Source: RECH01 sp964431105 (GTDB lineage: Bacteria; Cyanobacteriota; Cyanobacteriia; RECH01). Taken from it: a stretch of 64,000 nt of DNA. The DNA lies in NCBI GenBank assembly GCA_964431105.1, contig CAYSIR010000001.1, forward strand, positions 1 through 64,000. Direction: 5' to 3'. Position numbers and translations under genes: made by a program. The notes under the pieces were generated by a model that was not told where the DNA came from, searched no databases, and saw only the letters and a list, made by a program, of their open reading frames with translations. Positions 9,167-17,889 of this stretch are shown in pieces (within the stretch, counting starts at the first letter, position 1; each line of letters opens with the position of its first letter).

Positions 9167-9472
9167 GCCAGAGGGCAAGTTGGAGACGCGCATTGACAGC
9201 ACTCAGTTTTTGGCATTGTCCTGAGTAGCGACCCGATTCGATCGCATCTATGTTGACTCAGCGGGTTAGAGCATCGTAGCAAAAGAGTTAGCCAGTCTTA
9301 TGCCCTCACTGCATCGGCATGGTGTTTAGGGGGTGTTCGATGCGACTGGGCTAGGGTTCGCCGTTACTTTAGGACTGATCCGTGAGCGCGATCGCCTCAA
9401 CTCAGGCATGGGATTCGCCCTAGATTATTTCGATTCAATCTTCACTATTTTTGTTGGTAGGACAGAAGCACT
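9167..9472. other. Spacer between rpmI and rplT
   Basis: This is an unusually long gap for the rpmI-rplT pair. I see no credible gene and no strong hairpin. A leader sequence or a separate promoter for rplT is possible but not shown by any motif I recognise. Confidence 0.4.
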
Positions 9473-9823
9473 ATGGTACGGGTTAAGCGCGGGAATGTTG
9501 CCCGCAAACGTCGCAAGAAAATTCTGAAGCTAGCCAAAGGCTTCCGGGGATCACATTCCAAGCTCTTCCGCATCGCCAATCAGCAGGTGATGAAAGCGCT
9601 GCGGAATGCCTACCGCGATCGCCGTCGTCGGAAGCGTGATTTTCGTCGGTTGTGGATTGCGCGTGTAAACGCTGCTGCCCGTCAAAACGGCATTAGCTAC
9701 AGCAAACTCATAGGACAGCTTAAAAAAGCCGATATTCAAATCAATCGTAAAATGCTGGCTCAGATGGCGATTCTCGATCCGGCGAGCTTTGCAAAGGTTG
9801 TCGAAGTTGCTAAAGCCCAGTAG
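9473..9823 (+). CDS. rplT: 50S ribosomal protein L20
   Basis: The 116 residues begin MVRVKRGNVARKRRKKILKL and continue with the FRGSHSKLFRIANQQVMKAL segment, an unmistakable L20 of normal length. It binds 23S rRNA early in large-subunit assembly. The solute-binding protein gene starts only 9 bases after its stop, so the two may be co-transcribed. Confidence 0.98.
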   Translation: MVRVKRGNVARKRRKKILKLAKGFRGSHSKLFRIANQQVMKALRNAYRDRRRRKRDFRRLWIARVNAAARQNGISYSKLIGQLKKADIQINRKMLAQMAILDPASFAKVVEVAKAQ

Positions 9824-9832
9824 CAATCGCTT

Positions 9833-10648
9833 GTGAAACCCTGGACAAGGCTGGCTGCGATCGCCATCTGGGTGAGCAGCATCACTACTGTAGCGATGGG
9901 GGCGTGGATGACTGCGCTCCCTGTTTTTGCATATTTAGCAGCCTCTGCACAACTGTCTGACATTCAGGAGCGCGGCTACATAGTGGTAGGGGTCAAGGAC
10001 AACCTTCGTCCCCTTGGTTTTCAAGATGCGTCTGGTGAACTCGTCGGCTTAGAAATTGACGTAGCCCACCGGCTGGCCCTCGAACTCTTGGGCGATGAGA
10101 CGGCTGTTGTGTTTCAGCCCCTCCGTAATGCCGATCGCCTATCTGCTTTGCTCAATGGCGATGTAGATATGGTGATTGCCAACCTTACCCGCACTCACAC
10201 GCGATCGCGCATCGTCAGCTTCAGCGTACCCTACTACCTCGACGGAACAGCGTTCGTTACCCGCGATCCCACTATCCAAACCCTGCCACAGGCTGCGCGA
10301 TCGCCCATTGCCGTATTAAATAATTCCAGCACCATCGCCATCCTGCGCTCCTACCTAAACGCTCCCCCATTAGTCGGCGTAGACTCCTATCAAGACGCAC
10401 TGGCCCTGCTGGATCAAGGTCAAGTGGCTAGCTTTGCGGGCGATGCCAGCGTACTCGCTGGCTGGGTACAAGACCATCCCAGCTACCGCCTCTTACCAAC
10501 CTTGCTCTCATCCGATTCACTCTCCGTCGCCATGCCGCGTGGCAACCAGTATGATGACCTGCGCCGCCGGGTCAATGAAGCGATCGCCCGTTGGTATGAT
10601 GAGGGCTGGATTCAAGAACGGGTGGATTATTGGGGATTGCCGCAATAG
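9833..10648 (+). CDS. Periplasmic amino-acid-type solute-binding protein (SBP family 3)
   Basis: The protein of 271 residues starts with GTG and a probable signal peptide (MKPWTRLAAIAIWVSSITTVAMGAWMTALPVFA). A type 3 extracellular solute-binding domain follows: DIQERGYIVVGVKDNLRPLGF, then GLEIDVAHRLALEL, then the hinge region DMVIANLTRTHTRSRIVSFSVPYY. That family binds polar amino acids or similar solutes for ABC uptake. No permease or ATPase gene is adjacent, so the transporter partner is unknown. The 9-base gap after rplT suggests read-through from the ribosomal genes, an odd partnership that may simply be local organisation. Confidence 0.85.
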   Translation: MKPWTRLAAIAIWVSSITTVAMGAWMTALPVFAYLAASAQLSDIQERGYIVVGVKDNLRPLGFQDASGELVGLEIDVAHRLALELLGDETAVVFQPLRNADRLSALLNGDVDMVIANLTRTHTRSRIVSFSVPYYLDGTAFVTRDPTIQTLPQAARSPIAVLNNSSTIAILRSYLNAPPLVGVDSYQDALALLDQGQVASFAGDASVLAGWVQDHPSYRLLPTLLSSDSLSVAMPRGNQYDDLRRRVNEAIARWYDEGWIQERVDYWGLPQ

Positions 10649-10987
10649 CTCGGCGATCGCCAGAGTTGCCTATATCCACCCCGATAGCAATGACAAGAAA
10701 GAGTTGCGCACAATTTCCCTCATGCTCTTTTTACTCTTTTCCCAATCCCCATCTCCGTCTACAAGGCTATCCGTTACACAGCACCGAAACTCCTGTTCCG
10801 ACCTTCTAAGACTAAAGAGTTGCAGGACAGCGGCAGCGGTGATCAGGCAAACGGTCTAGCGACTTTTGCGTAACGTGTAGACAATTTAGGTGAGAGCGCG
10901 ATAAAACTTATACCATGCGGGTGATGCAAAATTGTGCGATCGCATGAATCCTATGGATAACCCCTCTAGTGAGGCAAGGAGATTTAT
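10649..10987. other. Spacer with a diverged MITE copy
   Basis: No gene. It holds the diverged CTAT..ATAG-type element at 10767-10880. The sequence AAGGAGATTTAT just before 10988 is a good ribosome-binding site for the following small gene. Confidence 0.6.
10767..10880 (+). repeat. MITE family CTAT-ATTACGCA, copy D (diverged)
   Basis: It starts CTATCCGTTACACA and ends GGTCTAGCGACTTTTGCGTAACGTGTAG. The right end matches copy A (17707-17824) closely, while the interior is much less similar. Length is 114 bp against 117-118 for the other copies. Flanks share only ACAA, so no firm target duplication. Confidence 0.6.
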
Positions 10988-11377
10988 ATGACTGACGATC
11001 CAAACACACCTCAATCTTCCGCTATTACAGACGGTAATCCCGATCCCCAGGCTGGATTGACCGACGTAGAAAATGAAACCCAAGCGCTCATTGAAGCCAT
11101 TCGCACCAAAGCTCAAGCCGAGGCCGTGTTGGCAGGTGAGTTTACCCGCGAAGCCTACTTGAGCGCCGTTCGCCGCATTCGCGAAAACATCGAACAGACC
11201 CAGTTGTTTGATCCTGAAAAGATTGAAGCCTCCATTACGGAGATTCAACAAGAGGCGGAAAAAAATTGGCAAACCGTTGTGCAGGATGTTCAATCCTTTG
11301 GCGATCGCCTCTCCGAAGCAGCCAAAGCAGCCTGGGAGATTTTGATGCCTGAAGATAAAACACCGCCAGACGCTTAG
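10988..11377 (+). CDS. Hypothetical protein, acidic and helical
   Basis: This 129-residue acidic protein has a disordered, proline- and acid-rich N-terminus (about 1-25). Helix-forming sequence follows, including EIRTKAQAEAVLAGEFTREAYL-like heptads and RIRENIEQTQLFDPEKIEAS. It has no signal peptide or membrane span. I do not recognise the family; its composition and good ribosome site (AAGGAG 8 bases before ATG) make it a real gene. It runs towards the WG-repeat pseudokinase gene, and the two stop codons are 36 bases apart. No function can be assigned. Confidence 0.7.
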   Translation: MTDDPNTPQSSAITDGNPDPQAGLTDVENETQALIEAIRTKAQAEAVLAGEFTREAYLSAVRRIRENIEQTQLFDPEKIEASITEIQQEAEKNWQTVVQDVQSFGDRLSEAAKAAWEILMPEDKTPPDA

Positions 11378-11413
11378 TTCAGCGGGCAAAGCGGTTGAGC
11401 AGGAGTCGAGAAC

Positions 11414-13270
11414 CTACCGATTTTCGCGGAGGTATCCCCACCGTCCATCCTGCTGAACCGCCGCCATCCCCTGCCGGAACGATCGCGCATCCTCATATTG
11501 GCAATCAATGACCATCTCGCCGCGCACATTCACATACCCCCAGCGCTGGTTTTGCTTCACTGCCGCTAATCCTTCCGAAAATGGATAGGCATCTTCAAAC
11601 TGTAGCGGAATAATGACTTTGCCGGTGCGATTGATAAATCCATACTTATCGTCATTCCGAACAAGGGCAGTCCCTTCAGTGAAGCTAAACGTATCATCAA
11701 ATTTTGCCGGGATCGCTAACTCGCCATTCGGCTTAATGTACCCATAGCGTTCATCAATTCGGACTCGTGCTAGACCTTGCTGAAACGTATGGGCGACATC
11801 AAACTCTGCCGGAATGACGATCGCCCCAGTCTTATCGATAAACCCATATTTGTGATCCATTGTGATGCGGGCTAGCCCTTCACCAAACCGCCCAGCGCTA
11901 TCAAATTGGGGATCAATCACTAGCGTGCCGGTACTATCGATGTACCCCTGCCTTTGGTCAACCTCTACATTCGCTAGCGATTCTGAAAAGCAGGGGGCGG
12001 CGCTATCGTAGATCGGTTTCACAACAAAGGTGCCGGTATTGTCGATATAGCCGTAGCGCTGATTTAACTCAATCCGCGCCAGCCCTTCCTTAAAATTTTC
12101 CGCCCCTTCGTACTGCGGGCGAATCAGAAACTCTCCGTCTTTGTCGATATACCCCCAGGCATTGGCGATCGCAATGCGTGCCATCCCCTCCGAGAACTGA
12201 TACGCGCCCTCCCGCAAAATGCTAATCAAATCAAACTCAAATTGCGGAGAAATAACAAACTTACCCATCGTGTCGATATAGCCGAGCTTGCCATCACAAA
12301 CAACAGCAGCCAACCCTTCTGAAAAGTCGCGGCTGTAGTCAAACTGAGGGGCGATCGCCATTGACCAAGAGCGAGGTTTGGGTGGCGGCGGCGCAACTAA
12401 ACTATCTAAATCAATATCAACCTTTTTAAGAGGAAGGACAGCCGGTTCCACACGGGGGGGCGGATCAGGCAAATCAGCCCTCAATTCTGCGACCGATTGA
12501 TAGCGCTGATTAACGTCATAGCGCACCATCTTATCTAAAATTTGCCGTAGTTCTGCACTGACCAGCGGCGCTTGGTCATACCAATCCACTTCCAAAGTAG
12601 ACGAATGACGAGGCAGTTGATTGGGTAAATAGCCCGTCATCGCCTGAATTCCCAGCATTCCCAACGCATACAAATCGCTAGCAAACGTTGCTGCCCCCTC
12701 CGCCTGTTCCTTGGGCATATAGCCTGCTGTACCGATCGCCCGCGTAAAATACACCTCTCCATCCGAACTCAGCATTAAATTGCGAATGGACTTGATACCC
12801 GCAAACCCCAGCAATACCAAACGCTTGTCTGACCAACGCCGAATAAGATTGTGCGGCGCAACGTCTTGGTGAATGATGCCTTGCTGATGCACAACCTCTA
12901 AAATATCTAGAACTTCATGCAAGAACTCCACCAGCTTCTTTTCTTCCCAACGACTCCCTAGGGCAAACGCTTGCCGCAAATCATTGCCATCAATGAGATC
13001 CTGGGCGATATAAAACTCGCCGTTTTGCTCCAAATGATCCAGCAATCGCGGTACTTGGTTGCAACCGTTGAGGCTATAGAGCGCCTGTGCCTCGCGCTCG
13101 AAGACACCGCGTACCTTATCGAGCAGTGAGGGCAGAGTAGACTGGGCTTGAAACTTTTTGACAACACACTTGGGGTTGCCGCGTCGGTAGGTGTCAGCCG
13201 CCAGAAACGTTTTGCCAAAGCCACCTCGACCCAGCGCTCGGATGATGTCGTATCGACCACCAATTAACAT
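11414..13270 (-). CDS. Serine/threonine pseudokinase fused to nine WG repeats
   Basis: Residues 1-270 form a cyanobacterial Ser/Thr-kinase domain: glycine loop GRGGFGKT (14-21), the CVVKKF lysine (K38) and DLYALG near 199. The catalytic loop reads HQDVAPHNL, with alanine where HRDxKxxN kinases have lysine, and the metal-binding DFG reads GFA (155-157), so its aspartate is missing. After a proline-rich linker (PPPPKPRSW) come nine WG (KWG) repeats to the C-terminus, each like GYIDKTGAIVI. The start at 13270 gives the usual MLxGGRY opening and has GGAG six bases upstream; an ATG at 13342 in frame has no such site. Either an inactive scaffold or an atypical kinase; the WG repeats probably bind protein or ligand. 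Confidence 0.88.
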   Translation of the reverse strand: MLIGGRYDIIRALGRGGFGKTFLAADTYRRGNPKCVVKKFQAQSTLPSLLDKVRGVFEREAQALYSLNGCNQVPRLLDHLEQNGEFYIAQDLIDGNDLRQAFALGSRWEEKKLVEFLHEVLDILEVVHQQGIIHQDVAPHNLIRRWSDKRLVLLGFAGIKSIRNLMLSSDGEVYFTRAIGTAGYMPKEQAEGAATFASDLYALGMLGIQAMTGYLPNQLPRHSSTLEVDWYDQAPLVSAELRQILDKMVRYDVNQRYQSVAELRADLPDPPPRVEPAVLPLKKVDIDLDSLVAPPPPKPRSWSMAIAPQFDYSRDFSEGLAAVVCDGKLGYIDTMGKFVISPQFEFDLISILREGAYQFSEGMARIAIANAWGYIDKDGEFLIRPQYEGAENFKEGLARIELNQRYGYIDNTGTFVVKPIYDSAAPCFSESLANVEVDQRQGYIDSTGTLVIDPQFDSAGRFGEGLARITMDHKYGFIDKTGAIVIPAEFDVAHTFQQGLARVRIDERYGYIKPNGELAIPAKFDDTFSFTEGTALVRNDDKYGFINRTGKVIIPLQFEDAYPFSEGLAAVKQNQRWGYVNVRGEMVIDCQYEDARSFRQGMAAVQQDGRWGYLRENR

Positions 13271-13394
13271 TCGACTCTCCAGAGGGATGCGACGGTCAGG
13301 AACCGGAATGAGAGCAGATACCGTCAGTAACGTATGACTCATTGACCGGTTTACAATCGGTTGAAAGCAAATTAGTAAATTAGTAAACCAAATT

Positions 13395-13461
13395 GGTAGT
13401 GGTATTTATTTAAGGATTTTTGATGCCATGGGCACCATTCGCACTATAAAAAATCTCTACC
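13395..13461 (-). repeat. Small inverted-repeat element, GGTAGT family, copy 3
   Basis: It starts GGTAGTGGTATTTAT and ends AATCTCTACC. The first ~25 bases match the same end of copy 2 (GGTAGTGGTATTCAT), while the other half has diverged. It lies about 125 bases upstream of the pseudokinase start codon, on the leader side. Confidence 0.6.
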
Positions 13462-13759
13462 ACACGGAGATGAGAGCATAAAATGCCCAAACAGCAGAGA
13501 AGTACTGATCCTTCGGTGCATCAGTCTTTTTTGATTCCGTGAACCGGTGCGATCGCCCCATGCTTTATTGACATAGCCTTAGCTGCCTTGATAGATACTT
13601 GGTTCTGGGCGAACAGAGCCGATTCAGGACAGTGAGAAGCGAGAGGATGGAGATGCCAGCGGAGATTGAAAAAAATTGAACCACTTGCATTTGTGCCTGT
13701 TTTCAAGATGCCCAAATTTACTGAAAAACTAAGGCACATTAGCAGAAGCCATGAGCGCG

Positions 13760-13806
13760 ATCGCATCAGTTTCGAGCCGGATTCAGTGATTTCTGCGTAA
13801 CGGATA
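13760..13806 (+). repeat. Decayed half of the CTAT MITE family, copy E
   Basis: GCCGGATTCAGTGATTTCTG followed by CGTAACGGATAG matches the right end of copies B and C. The left inverted end is not recognisable, so only a partial copy remains. Confidence 0.45.
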
Positions 13807-13818
13807 GCACCCCTGTTG

Positions 13819-13947
13819 GAATCTAATCTTGTAGGGGTTTCTGCAAAACCCCTCACCACCGCACGTTCAGCATCGGTGATTGGCGCACTCGATCGCTGAA
13901 ACCGCGTAGATTCGAGTCGGTGTTTAAAACCCATACAAGATTAGTTG
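13819..13947. repeat. 129-bp inverted-repeat element upstream of lipA
   Basis: The left end AATCTAATCTTGTAGGGG pairs with the right end CCATACAAGATTAGTT with only a few mismatches over about 20 bp. Size and structure are MITE-like. No second copy and no clear target duplication were found in this window. Confidence 0.5.
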
Positions 13948-14722
13948 TGGGAGAGAGGACTGAGGAATAGGGATACGTTTTGTTAGTCAACTGCCCCCTA
14001 TCAGCCCGGTTTTGTCCACAGCGATTCTACTTAAATTGTGGCAGGTTCCCCAGAAACGTTCTCACAGGCCCTTCGCCCAAAACCGCCCTTCCGCAGGTTG
14101 ACCAATCACTTTCTGTGCTTGCGGATTAGCCTTCAAATTACTGAAGCTCTTGACGGGTATTTCAAAATTCTATTCAATGCCCTCAAAACCCTGGCTATGT
14201 AATTATTTCAGCGATCTCTTCTGTTATTTCCCAATCAGTTCATTGAAGCCATCTTTATTTGAAAGAATGTTGGCTCAATTCCAACTTCAGAGAGCTAACA
14301 GAGCAGCATCTCTAATAGACTGCCTAGTAGGGTTTTTCCTCGTCTTCTCGCGTTATGCACAAACTCAAAAAAGCCCAGATACGGCGGCAGTTTCTCTTGA
14401 GAAATGCTGCGAGGTCTCAAGCGCGATCGCAGTAATAACCAAACGCCAATTGTGTGTTTGCCATTATCCATGGGGTGGGTGAGTGCCACCATAAATGTTC
14501 CCTGACGCCGTTCACTATCTATGATGAAGCATGAATTATCACAAGGCTAGAGATTCCTGAAATTAGAATTGAGCCATACTTTGTTTTATTCCATGCAACG
14601 GAACCAGTACCATGATTTTCATCTGCCGTCTTTTACCCCAGATTGAGAGCTATTCCATGATTCTCCCTTAACTCCTAAGTATGAGGCAAACATCATGACT
14701 GAAAATTTTACCTAGGAAGAAT

Positions 14723-14853
14723 CAGCAATTCTCAGTTTGACCAAAAACATTGCCTGTCCGCTCAATTCAGAACGAAAGAATGAGTTTTCCAGACAAGTTC
14801 ATTGACACCATTCTCAATAAGCTGATGCAAAATTTTCATACTGAGAATTGCTG
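14723..14853. repeat. 131-bp element with perfect 14-bp inverted ends
   Basis: CAGCAATTCTCAGT at 14723-14736 is the exact reverse complement of ACTGAGAATTGCTG at 14840-14853. It lies 80 bases before lipA and could be a MITE or part of the lipA leader. Confidence 0.5.
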
Positions 14854-14932
14854 CCCAACAAAGGGTTATCCAGCCTGAATGGGATGAAACTGTTAACATA
14901 AGAGACGGTAATTATCGAACTTAATTAGCATC

Positions 14933-15817
14933 GTGACAGTTAAACCAGAGTGGCTACGGGTAAAAGCGCCTCAGTGGCAGCGGGTCGGCAGTGTGAAGGA
15001 TACACTGCGCGATCTAGGGCTAAATACAGTCTGTGAAGAAGCCTCCTGCCCCAATATTGGCGAATGCTTCAACGCTGGAACGGCAACGTTTTTGATTATG
15101 GGGCCAGCCTGCACTCGTGCCTGTCCCTATTGCGATATTGACTTTGAGAAAAAGCCTAAAGCCCTCGATCCAACGGAACCACTGCGCCTGGCTGAGGCGG
15201 TTCGGCGGATGGGGTTAAACCATGTCGTGATTACGTCGGTGAACCGCGATGATTTGCCCGATGGAGGCGCATCTCAGTTTGTGCGCTGCATTGAAGACAC
15301 TCGCAAGGTGTCACCAAAAACCACGATTGAGGTGCTGATTCCCGATTTGTGTGGTAACTGGGAGGCGCTCGCAACGATTTTAAATGCCCGCCCAGAGGTG
15401 CTGAATCACAATACTGAAACGGTTGCGCGCCTCTACCGTCGCGTCCGTCCTCAAGGGGACTACCAGCGATCGCTAGAATTGCTGAGGCGATCGCGTCAAT
15501 TAGCGCCTTGGCTCTATACAAAATCAGGAATCATGGTGGGCTTAGGCGAAACCGATGATGAAGTGCGCCAAGTAATGCAGGATTTGCGATCGGTAGACTG
15601 CGATATTTTAACCATTGGGCAATATCTCCAGCCCAGCCAAAAGCATCTGGGGGTTCAGGATTTTGTGACTCCAGAGCAATTTGATGCTTGGCGGGAGTAT
15701 GGCGAGTCCATTGGTTTTTTGCAGGTTGTGGCTTCACCGCTGACTCGGAGTTCGTATCATGCGGAGCAGGTACAGGAGTTGATGAAGCGCTATCCCCGCA
15801 CTCCCCACACAGTCTAG
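14933..15817 (+). CDS. lipA: Lipoyl synthase (radical SAM)
   Basis: The protein is 294 residues with both iron-sulfur motifs: CEEASCPNIGEC (auxiliary cluster) and CTRACPYCDI (radical-SAM CxxxCxxC). Other LipA hallmarks are ITSVNRDDLPDGG and HNTETVARLYRRVRPQGDY. It inserts sulfur at C6 and C8 of protein-bound octanoyl groups to make lipoyl cofactor for 2-oxoacid dehydrogenases and the glycine cleavage system. The start is GTG (ATCGTGACAGTT), which gives the family's MTVKPEWLRVKAPQ opening and normal length. Its upstream region is full of repeats; no partner gene is adjacent. Confidence 0.97.
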   Translation: MTVKPEWLRVKAPQWQRVGSVKDTLRDLGLNTVCEEASCPNIGECFNAGTATFLIMGPACTRACPYCDIDFEKKPKALDPTEPLRLAEAVRRMGLNHVVITSVNRDDLPDGGASQFVRCIEDTRKVSPKTTIEVLIPDLCGNWEALATILNARPEVLNHNTETVARLYRRVRPQGDYQRSLELLRRSRQLAPWLYTKSGIMVGLGETDDEVRQVMQDLRSVDCDILTIGQYLQPSQKHLGVQDFVTPEQFDAWREYGESIGFLQVVASPLTRSSYHAEQVQELMKRYPRTPHTV

Positions 15818-15946
15818 GCTTTAGCCCATCGCTCCCATTCAGTTTGATTTATCAGTTTGATTTAATTGCCATCCTCACGGAGTCCAATCCATTTATTGTG
15901 GGACGGAGTGATGCGGGCAGTGTGGCGTGGCTGCATGAATGGGAAA

Positions 15947-17473
15947 TTACTGGGGTTCTGCGATCGCACCGTTGCTTGAATCAGTAACTAGCTCAACCGG
16001 CACATCAACGGCAAACGTAGTTACGCCATCCTCACTCTGAACGTTAATTTCGCCTCCCAGTTGATGCACTAACTTTTTGACCAGCGCTAACCCCAGTCCA
16101 GTTCCCCCCTGCTTCCACGGATCGGCATAGGGAATTCGATAAAACTTCTCGAAAATATGCGGCAGTTCTTTGGCAGGAATGATGGCCTCGTTCTCAACCT
16201 CAGTGAATAGGTGGAGTGGAGCGATCGCGCCCTGATTGCCCGCCGGTGAACGGACGCTGGCTCGAAGGGCGATCGCTCCACCAGAGGGCGTATATTTGCA
16301 GGCATTATTTAACAGTTCAGCCACAATGCGCCGCAATATTGTTCCATCCGACATCACCGTTGGCAGCGGCGAACCAGTGACAGATAGCGATTGCTGGCGG
16401 TTACTAGCCCGTGAGTAAAACGGTTTAACGACTTCGGCTAACCATTGCTCCAGCCGCAGCGGCTGACGTTCAATCGGATAAGATGACACTTCAAGCCGCT
16501 GGAGGTCTAGTAAATCATCGATGAGTTCCGCTTCGCGAGTCGCCTCCGATTCTAGAATTTCAAAATAGCGACGGCGGCGCTCTTCGTCCACATTTTGGCG
16601 CAACATGTGGACTGCCATCCGTACATTAGAAATTGGAGTCCGTAGTTCATGGGATACGGTACTCAGAAATTCATCCTTGAGGCGATTTAACCGTTCTAAC
16701 TCAGCAACTTGTCCTTGTGCGGTTTGATAGAGCCGGGCTTGGCGAATGGCGATCGCACATTGGTTCGCGACCTGCTGCACCATCCGAATCTCAAATTCAT
16801 TGAAAACGTGTTCCTTGTGGTGAATCAGCCACAGATCGCCTAACACTTGCTGCTGCCCCGCAACAGGGGAGTTCGCATCCACAAAAATGGGACAGGCTAA
16901 CAACGCGACATGCCCTCGCTCTGGGTTCGGCATTAGGGAGCAAAACTGGAACGATCGCCCCGCTCTCAACTGATGATAAATTTCAGGAAACCGCTCCATC
17001 CGCGCCACCTTGCCGCGAGACGTCGGCACCGAGTCAATATATTCGTAGCAGATGGTTGAAGTTCCCTGCTCCCAGTCATACAACGATGCATTGCAACCGC
17101 CCAGACCTAGCACAACAGTTAACTCCTCGACCGCTGTTTGCAGAATGTGTCCCTCGACGAGGGAATCTCGAACGCGATCGGTGATGCGCTTCAGCATCGA
17201 CTCAAAATTGAGGGCCCACTGCACCTCAGCCGTGCGCTGCTGAATTTGCCGCTCTAGGTCTGCATTGAGAGCCTGGGCCTGCTCGTAAAATGCCTCAAAG
17301 TCTTGATGTTGGAGTAAGGTCGATTGGCAACATTGCTCAAGATGACCCAGGGCGATCGCCATTTTTTCCAACTGCTCAGTCACTAAGGGAGCGTTCTCTG
17401 GCGCAACCTGCATCAGTGCATCAAATGCCTGTTTCGCTACGGTCAGCGCTTGTTGAAGTTGATGTTCGCTCAC
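15947..17473 (-). CDS. GAF-domain sensor histidine kinase
   Basis: The 508 residues read as: helical N-terminal segment with coiled coil (about 1-90, ALNADLERQIQQRTAEVQ), GAF domain (about 95-250), HisKA dimerisation domain with phospho-acceptor H275 in STVSHELRTP, and HATPase domain with N box NNACKYTPSGG and G2 box GGTGLGLALVKKL. The G1 box DxGxG is replaced by ENEAIIPAKELP, a degenerate form seen in this cyanobacterial subgroup, so ATP handling may differ. No transmembrane span: a soluble sensor. The start is GTG at 17471-17473 with GAGGT about 9 bases upstream. No response regulator is adjacent, so its partner is unknown. Confidence 0.88.
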   Translation of the reverse strand: MSEHQLQQALTVAKQAFDALMQVAPENAPLVTEQLEKMAIALGHLEQCCQSTLLQHQDFEAFYEQAQALNADLERQIQQRTAEVQWALNFESMLKRITDRVRDSLVEGHILQTAVEELTVVLGLGGCNASLYDWEQGTSTICYEYIDSVPTSRGKVARMERFPEIYHQLRAGRSFQFCSLMPNPERGHVALLACPIFVDANSPVAGQQQVLGDLWLIHHKEHVFNEFEIRMVQQVANQCAIAIRQARLYQTAQGQVAELERLNRLKDEFLSTVSHELRTPISNVRMAVHMLRQNVDEERRRRYFEILESEATREAELIDDLLDLQRLEVSSYPIERQPLRLEQWLAEVVKPFYSRASNRQQSLSVTGSPLPTVMSDGTILRRIVAELLNNACKYTPSGGAIALRASVRSPAGNQGAIAPLHLFTEVENEAIIPAKELPHIFEKFYRIPYADPWKQGGTGLGLALVKKLVHQLGGEINVQSEDGVTTFAVDVPVELVTDSSNGAIAEPQ

Positions 17474-17706
17474 AACGCTGACCTCACATCGTCCATCTGA
17501 CGCCGAGGAAGTCGAAGCGTTCTAAAGTGTCGGATATTCAACACCAAAATCTCCATAGCGCATTTCATCACGCCATGGGTCTGGCTAACGACTGCTGAAT
17601 CTGAAAATCGCAGAGTCCGCCTTACAGTGTTCACGCTCGACCAGGCAACCAATAGCATAAGGGATAACAATGGAATAACCAACATTGACACCCCCCAACC
17701 TGACGG

Positions 17707-17824
17707 CTATCCATTACGCAAATCTAGCTGAAACCCGCATTCCTCGGTTCAAAAACGAGGACTCTGAGTGACCGCTAGAAGGGTTGTGAGGCAAAAGGTC
17801 TAGCGACTTTTGCGTAATGCATAG
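17707..17824 (+). mobile_element. MITE family CTAT-ATTACGCA, copy A (118 bp)
   Basis: The ends are CTATCCATTACGCA and TGCGTAATGCATAG, inverted to each other. The interior carries CTCGGTTCAAAAACGAG, a small hairpin, and GACCGCTAGAAGGGTTGTGA. Flanks are AACCTGACGG before and AACCTGACAG after, a 9-of-10 match, probably a target-site duplication. It is inverted relative to copies B and C. Confidence 0.8.
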
Positions 17825-17889
17825 AACCTGACAGGGCGGGGATTCTCAGCTCGCTGGGTGCCCATTAACATTACCCTCCTTGAGCGTCG

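Larger units (their letters stand above)
13271..14932. other. 1.66-kb spacer rich in inverted repeats
   Basis: No credible gene: open frames here have no recognisable composition or ribosome sites. The region holds a GGTAGT-family element (13395-13461), a decayed half of the CTAT MITE (about 13760-13806), a 129-bp element with 20-bp inverted ends (13819-13947) and a 131-bp element with 14-bp inverted ends (14723-14853). The promoter of lipA should lie near 14880-14930. Confidence 0.6.

Noticed and set aside
13521..13934. A 137-codon open frame on the minus strand in the spacer before lipA
   Set aside because: Composition is unlike a protein, no ribosome site is seen, and it overlaps repeat elements.
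15834..15946. Possible promoter or sRNA between lipA and the GAF kinase
   Set aside because: The two genes converge here, and no terminator or promoter motif is clear.
17470..17691. A 73-codon frame overlapping the GAF kinase start by 4 bases (GTGA type)
   Set aside because: Low-complexity, arginine- and serine-rich residues with no family signal. The kinase has its own good ribosome site, so coupling is not needed.
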